This document shows, in pieces, positions 41,261-50,248 of a DNA stretch of 64,000 bases. Within the stretch, counting starts at the first letter, position 1; every line of letters begins with the position of its first letter. The position numbers were made by a program, and so were the translations under genes. This DNA comes from Desulfobacteraceae bacterium (GTDB lineage Bacteria; Desulfobacterota; Desulfobacteria; Desulfobacterales; UBA5852). The notes under the pieces are model-generated. The model saw nothing but the letters and a program-made list of their open reading frames with translations, did not search any database and had not been told where the DNA came from. The DNA lies in contig JABZFP010000030.1 of the NCBI GenBank assembly GCA_014237395.1, forward strand, positions 62,001 to 126,000, written 5' to 3'.

Positions 41261-41479
41261 ATGGCGGCAACAATCGATGCGAGGGGGCTTTCATGCCCAC
41301 AGCCGGTGATCATGACTCTGGATGAAATCAAGCAGGGAAAAGAAAAGGAGATGATCGTCCTCGTGGATACGGATACATCCAAAGAAAACGTGATGCGGGC
41401 GGCCGAAAGCCAGGGCTGCCAGATCACGGATGTGACGCCGGAAGGCGAGGGGTATCGTATCGCCTTAACCAAGGGGTAG
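41261..41479 (+). CDS. TusA/SirA-family sulfurtransferase-like protein
   Basis: IDARGLSCPQPVIMTLDEIKQGKEKEMIVLVDTDTSKENVMRAAESQGCQITD. Confidence 0.9.
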   Translation: MAATIDARGLSCPQPVIMTLDEIKQGKEKEMIVLVDTDTSKENVMRAAESQGCQITDVTPEGEGYRIALTKG

Positions 41480-41482
41480 GCT

Positions 41483-42034
41483 GTGTTCGGGTTTTTGAAA
41501 AAGAAAACGGAGAGCGGCGTTGGGCGCCAGAAGCCGCAATCAATGGCGGATCGGGGGCTTCTTGTGTTCGAGAACACGAGTGAGGTCATCCAGGCTGAAA
41601 ATGTGCTCAAAAAAGCCGGCTGGCCCGTCCGGGTCATGGGGCCGCCCCCGGAGATTCGAACCGGCTGCGATCTGGTCATCGTCTTTCCTCTGATCGAGGA
41701 GTTGAATATCCTGCGGGAACTGGACAGTGCGGGGGTTGCACCGCTTCAGGTCGTGCCGGTGACGGCGCCGTTGCTGGCCCCCGTGGACCTGTTCCAAACC
41801 AAGGATTTCGGAGATTACCTGATGGTGCGTGCCGCCAACATGAAAATCACGGTGGCCAAGGGCAGTCTGAAAATCGTGAACATCTCGGGCGGCGGCTGCC
41901 CGGACGTGCCCTATCTGGCCCAGGCCATGATCGGCAAATCCCTGGCCGAAGCGCCACGGCCCCGGGAACTGGGGCATACGCTCTGCGGGTATGCCCTTGA
42001 CTTGGCTTACGAGGAGTTGCTTCGGAAATGTTAG
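41483..42034 (+). CDS. DUF3343-containing protein (putative Se/S carrier-like)
   Basis: GLLVFENTSEVIQAENVLKKAGWPVRVMGPPPEIRTGCDLVIVFPL...GGGCPDVPYLAQAMIGK. Confidence 0.8.
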   Translation: MFGFLKKKTESGVGRQKPQSMADRGLLVFENTSEVIQAENVLKKAGWPVRVMGPPPEIRTGCDLVIVFPLIEELNILRELDSAGVAPLQVVPVTAPLLAPVDLFQTKDFGDYLMVRAANMKITVAKGSLKIVNISGGGCPDVPYLAQAMIGKSLAEAPRPRELGHTLCGYALDLAYEELLRKC

Positions 42035-42921
42035 GCATTGTCGGCACCGTCCCGGACCCTGAGTTCCCGCTGGTTCACGGCCGCCCCCGTCTGGTGGGCG
42101 ATCGTCTCCGGATCGATGGCCACAGCATCGCCGTCCAGCGTTGTACGCCGGCGCTTCTGGCGGCCGCCCTGAGTGCTTCTGAAACCATGGGCGGTCCCGA
42201 CATCTATGCTTTTTTGGTCGGCGATATCGGCCGGGGCGATGGCAGCCGCAAGCTATACCGGTTTCTCGCCGAGCATCTGCCTGAATTCGATATCCGGGTG
42301 CTGGCCTTTCATTACCTTCAACCGGATGTGGACTGGCACGCGCGGGTCCTTTTCGCCACCCAGGCCATGCCGAGCCAGCCGATCCTGATTGCCGATGCCG
42401 GTTTCATGTATGCCGCCAAAATGAGCGGGCAGTCCGGCAGCTATGATTTTTTTACACCGGATGTGGGCGAACTGGCCTTTCTGGCTGATGAGCTGGCACC
42501 GCATCCTTTTTATACCCGGGGGTTTGTTTTGCACCAGGATAACAAGGTGCCCGATCTCATCCGGCAGGCCCATGCACACGGTAATGCGGCGACCCATCTC
42601 CTGGTGAAGGGGGCCACCGATTTCATCGCCCATGAGGGGCGCGTTATTGCAACCGTGGCGCACCCATGCTTTGATGCGATGGAGGCTATCGGCGGCACGG
42701 GCGACAGCCTGACCGGATTGCTGGCCGCGCTGTGCGGCGCCGGTTTCGGCCGAATCGACGCCGCGGTGCTGGCAGCCCAGGCGAATCGATGGGCCGGCAG
42801 CCTGGCCGCCCCGACGCCCGCCACTCAGATGGTGGAACTGATTGATAAAATTCCCCAGGCATTGTCCAGCCTGTTGTTGGATCAACCGGATCAGAAGAGG
42901 ATCGAGCATGGCGGATCGTGA
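42028..42921 (+). CDS. YjeF C-terminal / NAD(P)HX dehydratase-like sugar-kinase-fold protein
   Basis: DFFTPDVGELAFLADE...HLLVKGATDFIAHEGRV...GGTGDSLTGLLAALCGAGF; overlaps selD by 14 nt. Confidence 0.75.
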   Translation: MLGIVGTVPDPEFPLVHGRPRLVGDRLRIDGHSIAVQRCTPALLAAALSASETMGGPDIYAFLVGDIGRGDGSRKLYRFLAEHLPEFDIRVLAFHYLQPDVDWHARVLFATQAMPSQPILIADAGFMYAAKMSGQSGSYDFFTPDVGELAFLADELAPHPFYTRGFVLHQDNKVPDLIRQAHAHGNAATHLLVKGATDFIAHEGRVIATVAHPCFDAMEAIGGTGDSLTGLLAALCGAGFGRIDAAVLAAQANRWAGSLAAPTPATQMVELIDKIPQALSSLLLDQPDQKRIEHGGS

Positions 42922-43957
42922 TTCCATACGTTTGACACAAACCGTGGCAGGGGCCGGCTGAGCGTCGAAACTGGCGCCAGGTGACCTGGAGCGAGCACTA
43001 TGCGGCATGGTGTTTCCTACCGATGGAAACGTCCTGGTCGGATTGGACCGTGCGGACGACGCTGGCGTCTACAAAGTCTCCGACGAACTGGCCCTGATCC
43101 AGACCGTGGATTTTTTTACGCCCATCGTGGATGACCCGTACTGGTTCGGCCAGATCGCCGCGGCTAACGCTTTGAGCGATGTCTACGCCATGGGCGGCAT
43201 CCCCAAGACGGCCATGAACCTGGTGGCCTTTCCGGTCAAGGACATGGATCTATCGGTGCTGCGGGCGGTCATCCAGGGCGGCATCGACAAGCTGGCCGAA
43301 GCCGAAACGGTGCTGATCGGCGGGCACAGCATCGAAGACAAGGAATTGAAATACGGCCTGTCGGTGACGGGATTCGTGCACCCCGCGCGGGTGCTCACCA
43401 AGCAGAATCTGCAACCGGGCGACGGACTGGTGCTGACCAAGCCCTTGGGTACGGGCATCGTCAACACCGCCATCAAGGCCGGCATGGCTTCGGCTGATCT
43501 CACGGAAAGCGTCACCCGGTTGATGGCTGCCCTGAATCGCATCGCTGCCGAGACCATGGCGCGCTTCGACGTTCATGCCTGCACCGACGTGACCGGCTTC
43601 GGCTTGCTAGGGCACCTGGCCGAAATGGTCAGCGGGTCCGGCCGCAGCGTGCGGGTGTTTGCCGAACGCATTCCCGTGATCGAAGACGCCCTGACGTTCG
43701 CGGCCATGGGGCTTATCCCCGCCGGCGCCTACAAAAACCGCGAGTTCCGCGCAGGGATGATCGAGGTTGGCGACGGTATGGCGCGGGAACGGCAGGATAT
43801 GCTCTTCGATCCTCAGACCTCGGGTGGGCTCCTCATCTGCATGCCGGGGGCCCAAGCCGAAGACCTCGTTGCCGCTCTCAAGGACGCCGGGCTCGGCGAT
43901 GCGGCCAAGGTCGGTGAAATCGTCGACGGCCCGGCCGAGAAGATACGGGTAGCATAA
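42908..43957 (+). CDS. selD: Selenide, water dikinase with an in-frame UGA (Sec, or Cys by recoding) at codon 18
   Basis: Extended reading MADRDSIRLTQTVAGAG-(TGA 42959-42961)-ASKLAPGDLERALCGMVFPTDGNVLVGLDRADDAGVYK, in frame with ORF 43007-43957; SelD motifs TDVTGFGLLGHLAEM, DPQTSGGLL. Confidence 0.95.
42959..42992 (+). promoter_or_regulatory. Recoded UGA plus candidate bacterial SECIS hairpin in selD
   Basis: TGA followed 18 nt downstream by CCAGG-TGA-CCTGG within GCGCCAGGTGACCTGGAGC. Confidence 0.6.
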
Positions 43958-44013
43958 GACCATAGCGCCTCTTTTCGATATGGAAAAGCGGCCGAAAACA
44001 GAAAGAGCGTTTC

Positions 44014-44616
44014 ATGAAAGAAATCGACGCCCGCGGACTGGCCTGCCCGGCACCCGTGCTGCAGACCAAGGCGGCATTACAGGAAGAAGAACTCTCAAGT
44101 CTCCGGGTGGTGCTGGACAACGCCGCCTCTCAAGAGAACGTGCAGCGCTTTCTGGATTCCCAGGGGTATGAGACGTTACTCCAGGCGGAAGGCGCTGATT
44201 TCTGGGTGATCGGCACCCGGGGGAATGCCCGGCAACGTCAGGAAGCGGGCGGCCCCGCACCGGAAGCCGCTCTTCAGCCCGGGAAGATCATGGTCATGTG
44301 CGCCACCGACCGCATGGGCTTCGGCGACGATGAACTGGGCAAGAAGCTGATGATCAATTTTTTGCGCACCCTGAAGGAAATGGGTCCCGAGCTCTGGCGG
44401 CTGGTGTTTGTCAATAACGGGGTTAAACTCACCATCGATGGCTCTGAGGTGCTCGAAGATCTGCAGGCTTTTGAAAAAGAGGGGCTCACCATCTTGGTGT
44501 GCGGCACCTGTCTCGACCATTTCGATCTTCTGGTGCGTAAACAGGTGGGTGTCACCACGAATATGCTGGACATCGTCACCGCCATGCAACTGGCCGACAA
44601 GGTCATCAGTATCTAA
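44014..44616 (+). CDS. yedF: YedF-family selenium metabolism sulfurtransferase-like protein
   Basis: MKEIDARGLACPAPVLQTKAAL (TusA domain) plus DsrE-like C-terminal domain GFGDDELGKKLMINFLRTLKE. Confidence 0.92.
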   Translation: MKEIDARGLACPAPVLQTKAALQEEELSSLRVVLDNAASQENVQRFLDSQGYETLLQAEGADFWVIGTRGNARQRQEAGGPAPEAALQPGKIMVMCATDRMGFGDDELGKKLMINFLRTLKEMGPELWRLVFVNNGVKLTIDGSEVLEDLQAFEKEGLTILVCGTCLDHFDLLVRKQVGVTTNMLDIVTAMQLADKVISI

Positions 44617-44631
44617 TACTTGTGCATTCCC

Positions 44632-44826
44632 CTGTCGCCTTTGGTGCGGCGCGGTAAACGCTCTCACGCCGCCAGGTCGTTGACAAGCGCTACCGGTGGT
44701 GGTAAATGCTCGACCAGAACCTATCCGAAGATAGGGCGTTGGAAACACAAGTTAAGGTTTTGATGCCGCATGCCACGAAGGCTGCGGGTTCCCCGGAGGG
44801 AGCCCCATCCATCGTGGCTTTTTTGT
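44632..44826 (+). ncRNA. Candidate structured 5' leader / attenuator upstream of DUF3842-CooT-like genes
   Basis: Hairpin CCTATC-CGAA-GATAGG; terminator-like GCCACGA(44772-44778)...TCGTGGC(44812-44818) followed by TTTTTT; competing pair CCGCA(44766-44770)/TGCGG(44783-44787). Confidence 0.55.
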
Positions 44827-44846
44827 TTGAAGGGAGAAGATAGGGG

Positions 44847-45266
44847 TTGAAACGCATTTGTGTAATTGACGGCCAGGGCGGGGGGATCGGCGCCACGCTG
44901 ATCCGCTACCTGAAAGCGCAGTATGGCGAAACCGTGGAACTGGTGGCCCTGGGGACCAACGCCATCGCCACGGCCCAGATGTTGAAGGCGGGGGCCAACA
45001 AAGGGGCGTCCGGCGAAAACGCCATCTGCCGGACGGTGGCCGGGGCTCAATGTATCGTCGGTCCGATTGCGATCACCTGGGCCAACGCCATGCTGGGCGA
45101 GCTGACCCCCAAGATGGCGGAGGCCGTCATGTCCAGTCCGGCCGCCAAAATCCTTCTTCCCCTGTCCCAGGAAAATGTTGAAATCGTCGGCTTGAGCAGA
45201 GAGCCGTTGCCCCATCTGGTGGAAGCGGCCGTTGCCGAATTAAAGGAGGTGATGCGACATGTGTGA
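44847..45266 (+). CDS. DUF3842 family protein
   Basis: KRICVIDGQGGGIGATLIRYLKAQYGETVELVALGTNAIATAQMLKAGANKGASGENAI; TTG start. Confidence 0.8.
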   Translation: MKRICVIDGQGGGIGATLIRYLKAQYGETVELVALGTNAIATAQMLKAGANKGASGENAICRTVAGAQCIVGPIAITWANAMLGELTPKMAEAVMSSPAAKILLPLSQENVEIVGLSREPLPHLVEAAVAELKEVMRHV

Positions 45267-45456
45267 AGCCAATGCCTATTGGACCCGTGACGATCGCGAG
45301 GAGCTCATCATGGAAGCCGTGGACACCATCGAACCGGAAGGTGATGACGGGTGGCGCCTGGTCGGTATTTTCGGCGACCAGAAAAGCATCCGTGGACGGA
45401 TCAAGGGGATGCACCTGGTTGATCACAAGATCTTGTTCGAAGCACACACGGCCTAA
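45259..45456 (+). CDS. CooT-family putative nickel-binding protein
   Basis: MCEANAYWTRDDREELIMEAVDTIEPEGDDGWRLVGIFGDQKSIRGRIKGMHLVDHKILFE. Confidence 0.8.
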   Translation: MCEANAYWTRDDREELIMEAVDTIEPEGDDGWRLVGIFGDQKSIRGRIKGMHLVDHKILFEAHTA

Positions 45457-45572
45457 ATGTCGGATGAGCCCTGCCGCCGGGCAACCGATTGATCGCTCGG
45501 CGGCACATCATCAGGCGGGGTGAATCGAACCGGGCAGCCTGGGTCCAACTGCGGCGCTGCCCGTCGTGGTCT

Positions 45573-45920
45573 TTATTCGTCGCCGCCTTTTCCCTGCATG
45601 GACTGCTTCTTTTCCTTTTTTGCTTTGCGGTGGGATTCCCCCTGCTGGGCTTTTTTTACTTTCGGACGGGCTTCTTTGGGCGCGTTGCGCTTCTCTTCCC
45701 GGATTTCGGCCTTCTTGCGGTCCAGGGCTTCGATCTCGGCAAGCCGGGCCATCTGGTGTTTGGCCTGCCGGATGGCCGCCTTGATTTGCCGGACCGTGAC
45801 GTCTCTCTGGATCGTGCGTTCGTCCAGCCCCTGGGCCTTGAGGGCTTCCAAGCGAAGTGCCAGCTTTTTCACAGAGGCTTCTTTTTTGTTTTCGATGTGG
45901 GGTTTCTTGTGGAGCGTCAT
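45573..45920 (-). CDS. Small highly charged coiled-coil hypothetical protein
   Basis: MTLHKKPHIENKKEASVKKLALRLEALKAQGLDERTIQRDVTVRQIKAAIRQAKHQMARLAEIEALDRKKAEI...; low-complexity Lys-rich tail. Confidence 0.6.
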   Translation of the reverse strand: MTLHKKPHIENKKEASVKKLALRLEALKAQGLDERTIQRDVTVRQIKAAIRQAKHQMARLAEIEALDRKKAEIREEKRNAPKEARPKVKKAQQGESHRKAKKEKKQSMQGKGGDE

Positions 45921-46477
45921 TTATGGTTTTCCTTTCAAAGGTCATTGTCTCTGGGATTGAGGCCCCCCGTGGGAATACGTGCTTTCGCGTCACCCAAGAC
46001 GGGCGCGGGCCGCGTTCTTTTTGCAGGCTCTCCTTAGCGCAACCCAAATCCCCAAAAATCGGTCAACGAAAATTTCTCTGCAATTCACATACCAGGGAAA
46101 TGGTTCATGGGGCACAGAACCCGATGGCCGTCTGGACTTTAATTCGGCGGCAATTCAGCGGCAGTCGAACAGCTGTGATCGGAAAGTCTTTGCGGCGCCG
46201 GTGACAGACGCAAGGGCCTTAAATTTATGTCAAAATTATGCGGCGTGCAGGTCCGGATGGAAAGCAACCGGCCTGGTGGGGGGAAGGTTTCGCGCAGGTG
46301 AACGGGGGGGCTGCGAATCGGATCCAAACGGTGTCGGTCGCATCAAAGCGCGCAACCGTCGGGCCGGGTCATCCGACGGAAAAAAGAAGCGGACCCGTCG
46401 ATTCCGATCTTTCAACGGGATCAGAAATCCGGTGACCGCCTTTTGGCAAGCAAACGCCGACTTGCACATTGTCGGGG

Positions 46478-47614
46478 TCAGGCAAAATGGTTTTGCAGCA
46501 CCTGGAAGAGACGCGCAACGTCCCCGTCGGTATTGTAGACGTGGGGCGCTATCCGGATCGAGTCGCCGCGGGCGCTAGCATAGACCTTGGCGGCGGCCAG
46601 CCGGGCGGGGAGATCGGCGGGAAATCCCAGGGGATGCCGCAGCCCGATCATGTGGGGCGTCCGGTATTCGGCGGCCGCCACCTCGAGCCCCATGGCCGTC
46701 GCACGCGTGGCGATGGCATCGGTCATGCCCCGCAGGGTGGCTGCAATCTCCTTTACACCCCAGGACAGAATCTGCCGGAGAGCAGCCCCTGCAATGGGCG
46801 ACAGGATGAAGTTGCTGGCCTCGCCGGCATCGAACCGCTTGGCGCCGTCCTGGTATTTGTCCCGGTATTGCACCAGACGTGTCAAGTCTTCCGACCTTTC
46901 ACGATTCATCCAGTTTTCTTCCAGGGGATGCCCCTGGTGCCATTTGGCGGCAACATAACAGAAGCCATAGTTGTATGGCCCTAAAAGCCATTTGTGGGCC
47001 GTGGTGATCAGGTAATCAGGCTGGATTTCCGATACGGAAAAGGGCATGGCACCCAGGGATTGGGCACCATCCACCACGAGGGCGGCACCACACGCGCGGC
47101 ATTTTTCTCCCACCGCTTTAAGATCGATGAGCGTGCCGTCCGTCCAGTGGCAGTTGGGCAGGGCGGCGATGGCGGTTTGCGGCGTTATGGCGTCCAGCAC
47201 GGCCGGGGTCCAATTGCCGTCCACTGGGCGCGGTACGGTAATGATGGTTGCCCCGCGATCCCGGGCCAGGCGATGCCAGGAATAGATGTTGGACGGGAAC
47301 TGATCCTGGATGACCACGATCGTCTGGTCTTGTTCAACGGGAAGATTCTTGGCAGCCAGCGCGATGCCATAGGAAACCGAGGGAATAATGGCGATATGCT
47401 CCGGCGTGGCGCCTACCAGCGCTGCAAAGAGGGATCGGTTCTCGTTGAGATAGCTGAAAAAGAAATCGGTGCTCAACTCCCAGGGGGCGGTCTTCTGCAC
47501 CACGGCCTTTTTCCCCAGGGTTTCCGCTTTTTTGAGCAGGGGAGAGGTATAGGCGCAGTTGAAATAGGCCACGTCGTCCGGAATGGTGAACTGGTCGCGC
47601 TGGCAGGGAATCAT
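46478..47614 (-). CDS. Aminotransferase class V-fold PLP enzyme
   Basis: YFNCAYTSPLLKKAE...ALVVDGAQSLGAMPFSVSEIQPDYLITTAHKWLLGPYNYGFCYV...SARGDSIRIAPHVYNTDGDVARL; ATG 47614 has SD AGGAG. Confidence 0.9.
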   Translation of the reverse strand: MIPCQRDQFTIPDDVAYFNCAYTSPLLKKAETLGKKAVVQKTAPWELSTDFFFSYLNENRSLFAALVGATPEHIAIIPSVSYGIALAAKNLPVEQDQTIVVIQDQFPSNIYSWHRLARDRGATIITVPRPVDGNWTPAVLDAITPQTAIAALPNCHWTDGTLIDLKAVGEKCRACGAALVVDGAQSLGAMPFSVSEIQPDYLITTAHKWLLGPYNYGFCYVAAKWHQGHPLEENWMNRERSEDLTRLVQYRDKYQDGAKRFDAGEASNFILSPIAGAALRQILSWGVKEIAATLRGMTDAIATRATAMGLEVAAAEYRTPHMIGLRHPLGFPADLPARLAAAKVYASARGDSIRIAPHVYNTDGDVARLFQVLQNHFA

Positions 47615-47773
47615 AACGGGCTCCTGTTTATTGGTGAAGGCCGCCGGAGAACATTGATTGACGTCCGGGCTGGATATATCTATCATGGCGGTATGGCTTT
47701 TTATTCCATCATACGCGAGTTGACGGATTCGCTCAACATCAGGCCATGCCGTTCAGCATGGGGGCGACAACAT

Positions 47774-48550
47774 ATGGCGGTTTGCGGTTGTATCGCCATC
47801 CTTATATCGTTGACCGGCTGTGCCGCTTCTCATCGTCCGCAGCCGTCTCCCGAATCCCCTGCCGGAATAGAATTTAAAGCAAGCCGCCTGCTTGAACAGC
47901 ACCCCTGGATCAAAGATGAAATCCGGCAATTCCTCGATCAGGAGGAGGTGCGGGCCGGGCTCGGGTTCGATCCCCTGTCCTACGAGACCCCCTTCACCCT
48001 GACCCTGCTGGAGCAGCGGTTGACCGACCAGGGGATCATCCGCCTGTTCGGGACGGCGGCCAATCAGAATGTTTATGTCCGTGCCGGCCTTTTTCGGCCT
48101 GCCACGGCGGGTGACGGGGACACGGTTGCGTACCTGGAAATGGATCCGGATGCGGTCCGTAAACAGAGGATGCTGCGCGTGTTGTCGGCCGACCCGGATA
48201 TGCTGGCACTTTATCGCAATCTGCTCATCTGTCACGAGATCGCGCACGTGGGCGAATGGTATGCCCTCACCCGGCGCGGGGAAGTCGTCCACTACACCGG
48301 TCACGGCATTCGCGACCGGGCTGAAATGCGCATCCTGACACGGTTGCTGCACGCGGGCAAAGTGCGTCCCGAGGCCTATGCGAAACTGTTTCTGTTTTAT
48401 GCCACGTTCATGAACCAGGACGCCGAACCCGAAGACGATATCGCCCGATACTACCGGCAGGCCCTGTCGCCTTATGGGGTATTGTCCAGCGCCGATCCCA
48501 TGGCGGACAGTATGGCACCCCTGGGTCAGCGCCCTGTCCACCCGCGTTGA
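47774..48550 (+). CDS. Hypothetical lipoprotein with metallopeptidase-like HExxH-type segment
   Basis: MAVCGCIAILISLTGCAAS lipobox; LLICHEIAHVGEWYALTRRGEVVHYTGHGIRD; longer ORF opening at 46994 is antisense to the aminotransferase. Confidence 0.65.
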   Translation: MAVCGCIAILISLTGCAASHRPQPSPESPAGIEFKASRLLEQHPWIKDEIRQFLDQEEVRAGLGFDPLSYETPFTLTLLEQRLTDQGIIRLFGTAANQNVYVRAGLFRPATAGDGDTVAYLEMDPDAVRKQRMLRVLSADPDMLALYRNLLICHEIAHVGEWYALTRRGEVVHYTGHGIRDRAEMRILTRLLHAGKVRPEAYAKLFLFYATFMNQDAEPEDDIARYYRQALSPYGVLSSADPMADSMAPLGQRPVHPR

Positions 48551-48611
48551 TCGTTCAACGTCCTTCTACCGTCGCCCAAATCCCTTCAGGAAAGATACCC
48601 AATGGGCTGTT

Positions 48612-49541
48612 CTACGCCTCCGGCGTGTCGATCAGTTTCAACGCACGGGCCTGCTCCCAGACCCGCCGGGCGAGCCCGACCGTGGCCTGGTCGATCATGC
48701 GCCCCTCCACGGCAACCGCCCCCCGGCCGGCGATGCGGGCCGCGTCCGCGGCTGCCAGCACCTTTTGCGCTCTTTCGATATCTTCGGCCGACGGCGTGAA
48801 CACGCGGTTGATGGTGTCGATCTGGGCCGGGTGAATGGCCCATTTGCCGTCGCACCCCAGGGCGCAGGCCATGCGGGCGGAGCGCACCAGGCCGGCGTCG
48901 TCCTTGAAATAGCCGTAAGGCGCGTCGATGGCCAGGATGCCCCTGGCCTTGGCCGTCATCACCAGTCGGCTCAGGGCGAAATGCCAGCGGTGCCCGGGGT
49001 AGATGTCTTCTTCTTTCTCGCCATGGCCGGACAGGGAAACCAGGCGGGCCCCGACCGATGCTGAATAGTCGGCAATGCCGAAGACCAGTGCCTGGACACG
49101 GCGGCTGGCGCGGGCGATCTTTTTGACCTGCTCGAGCCCCTGGGCGGTTTCGATGGAAGCTTCGATGCCGATGGATAGCGGCTTGCCCTGGGCCAGCCCG
49201 ATGCCGCGGATCATCCGATCGACAAAATGGATATCGCCGGGATGGTTCACTTTGGGGACGACCACTGAACCGAGACGGCGGCCGGCAGCTTCCACCACTT
49301 CCAGCAGGTCGCGATAGCCGAAGGGCGTATCGAGGGCATTGATGCGAAAGGAGAGATGGGGGGTGTTCTCTCCGATGGTCTCGAGTGTCTGGATGACCTG
49401 TCGGCGGGCATCTTTTTTGGCTTCCAGGGGGACGCTGTCTTCCAGATCGAAGATGATCGCGTCCGCTTCCGAGGCCAGCGCCTTGGCGTGCATTTTTTCC
49501 ATGTGGCCGGGAACAGAGAGGATCGAGCGTCGGGGCAGCAT
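48612..49541 (-). CDS. HpcH/HpaI aldolase / CoA ester lyase (CitE-like)
   Basis: RRSILSVPGHMEKMHAKALASEADAIIFDLEDSVPLEAKKDAR...VVVPKVNHPGDI...ALGCDGKWAIHPAQIDTIN. Confidence 0.92.
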   Translation of the reverse strand: MLPRRSILSVPGHMEKMHAKALASEADAIIFDLEDSVPLEAKKDARRQVIQTLETIGENTPHLSFRINALDTPFGYRDLLEVVEAAGRRLGSVVVPKVNHPGDIHFVDRMIRGIGLAQGKPLSIGIEASIETAQGLEQVKKIARASRRVQALVFGIADYSASVGARLVSLSGHGEKEEDIYPGHRWHFALSRLVMTAKARGILAIDAPYGYFKDDAGLVRSARMACALGCDGKWAIHPAQIDTINRVFTPSAEDIERAQKVLAAADAARIAGRGAVAVEGRMIDQATVGLARRVWEQARALKLIDTPEA

Positions 49542-49767
49542 GGGGGGCTCCTTATCATGGGGTTAGTAGGGGGATAAATTAAAGGCTATTATGCTTCACC
49601 ATACGATAAAAAACAAACCTCTTTTGTTTTAAAGGTCTGATGTGCGGACTGTGCCGCTCATCGTATGGAGGATCATTATTTGGCAAACCTTATACGGCAA
49701 AAGTGCTTGACAGTGGTCGTGGCCGCCTGTATGGTTAGTTCGCACTAACTAATAAAATGGTGGCAAA

Positions 49768-50190
49768 ATGGCAACCACGTACACATTGACCGAGATCGTC
49801 GAGATTCTGACCCGCACCATGGGTGAAATGGAGTCCCGGGTCCTGTCGGGAAGCGACTTTGCCGAACTTTCCATGCGGCAGCTGCATTATCTCGATCTGG
49901 TCAACCGCCTGGGGCATCCCACCCTCAGCGAGTTGGCGCAGGAACTCGGCGTCAGCCGCCCGTCGGTGACCGCCGCGGTTGTAAAACTGGTGGATGCGGG
50001 TTTTCTGGTCAAAGTGGCCTCCGACGAAGACCGGCGGGTGACCCATGTTCACCTGGCAAAAAGGGGGCGTCACATCGTCATGCTTCACGACAAGGTCCAC
50101 CAATCCGTTGCGGATTTGTTTACGAAGACGTTGAACAAGCGCGAACTGCAAGAGTTGATCCGGATGCTGAACAAAGTGATTGCCAATTAA
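49768..50190 (+). CDS. MarR family transcriptional regulator
   Basis: LSMRQLHYLDLVNRLGHPTLSELAQELGVSRPSVTAAVVKLVDAGFLVKVASDEDRRVTHVHLAKRG. Confidence 0.9.
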   Translation: MATTYTLTEIVEILTRTMGEMESRVLSGSDFAELSMRQLHYLDLVNRLGHPTLSELAQELGVSRPSVTAAVVKLVDAGFLVKVASDEDRRVTHVHLAKRGRHIVMLHDKVHQSVADLFTKTLNKRELQELIRMLNKVIAN

Positions 50191-50248
50191 GCCAAAAAAA
50201 TTTGGTCATATAGTTAGTTAATATGAACTAATAATAAGGAGAAGCACG

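Noticed and set aside
40137-41300. 387-aa minus-strand ORF opposite yedE
   Set aside because: Composition (Gln/His/Pro/Gly-rich) and complete overlap with yedE indicate a spurious antisense ORF.
46478-47614. Aminotransferase V as a selenocysteine lyase/cysteine desulfurase feeding the selenium locus
   Set aside because: No catalytic Cys-containing loop is visible near the C-terminus (reads YASARGDSIRIAPH); transcribed oppositely to the sel locus. Proximity alone is not enough.
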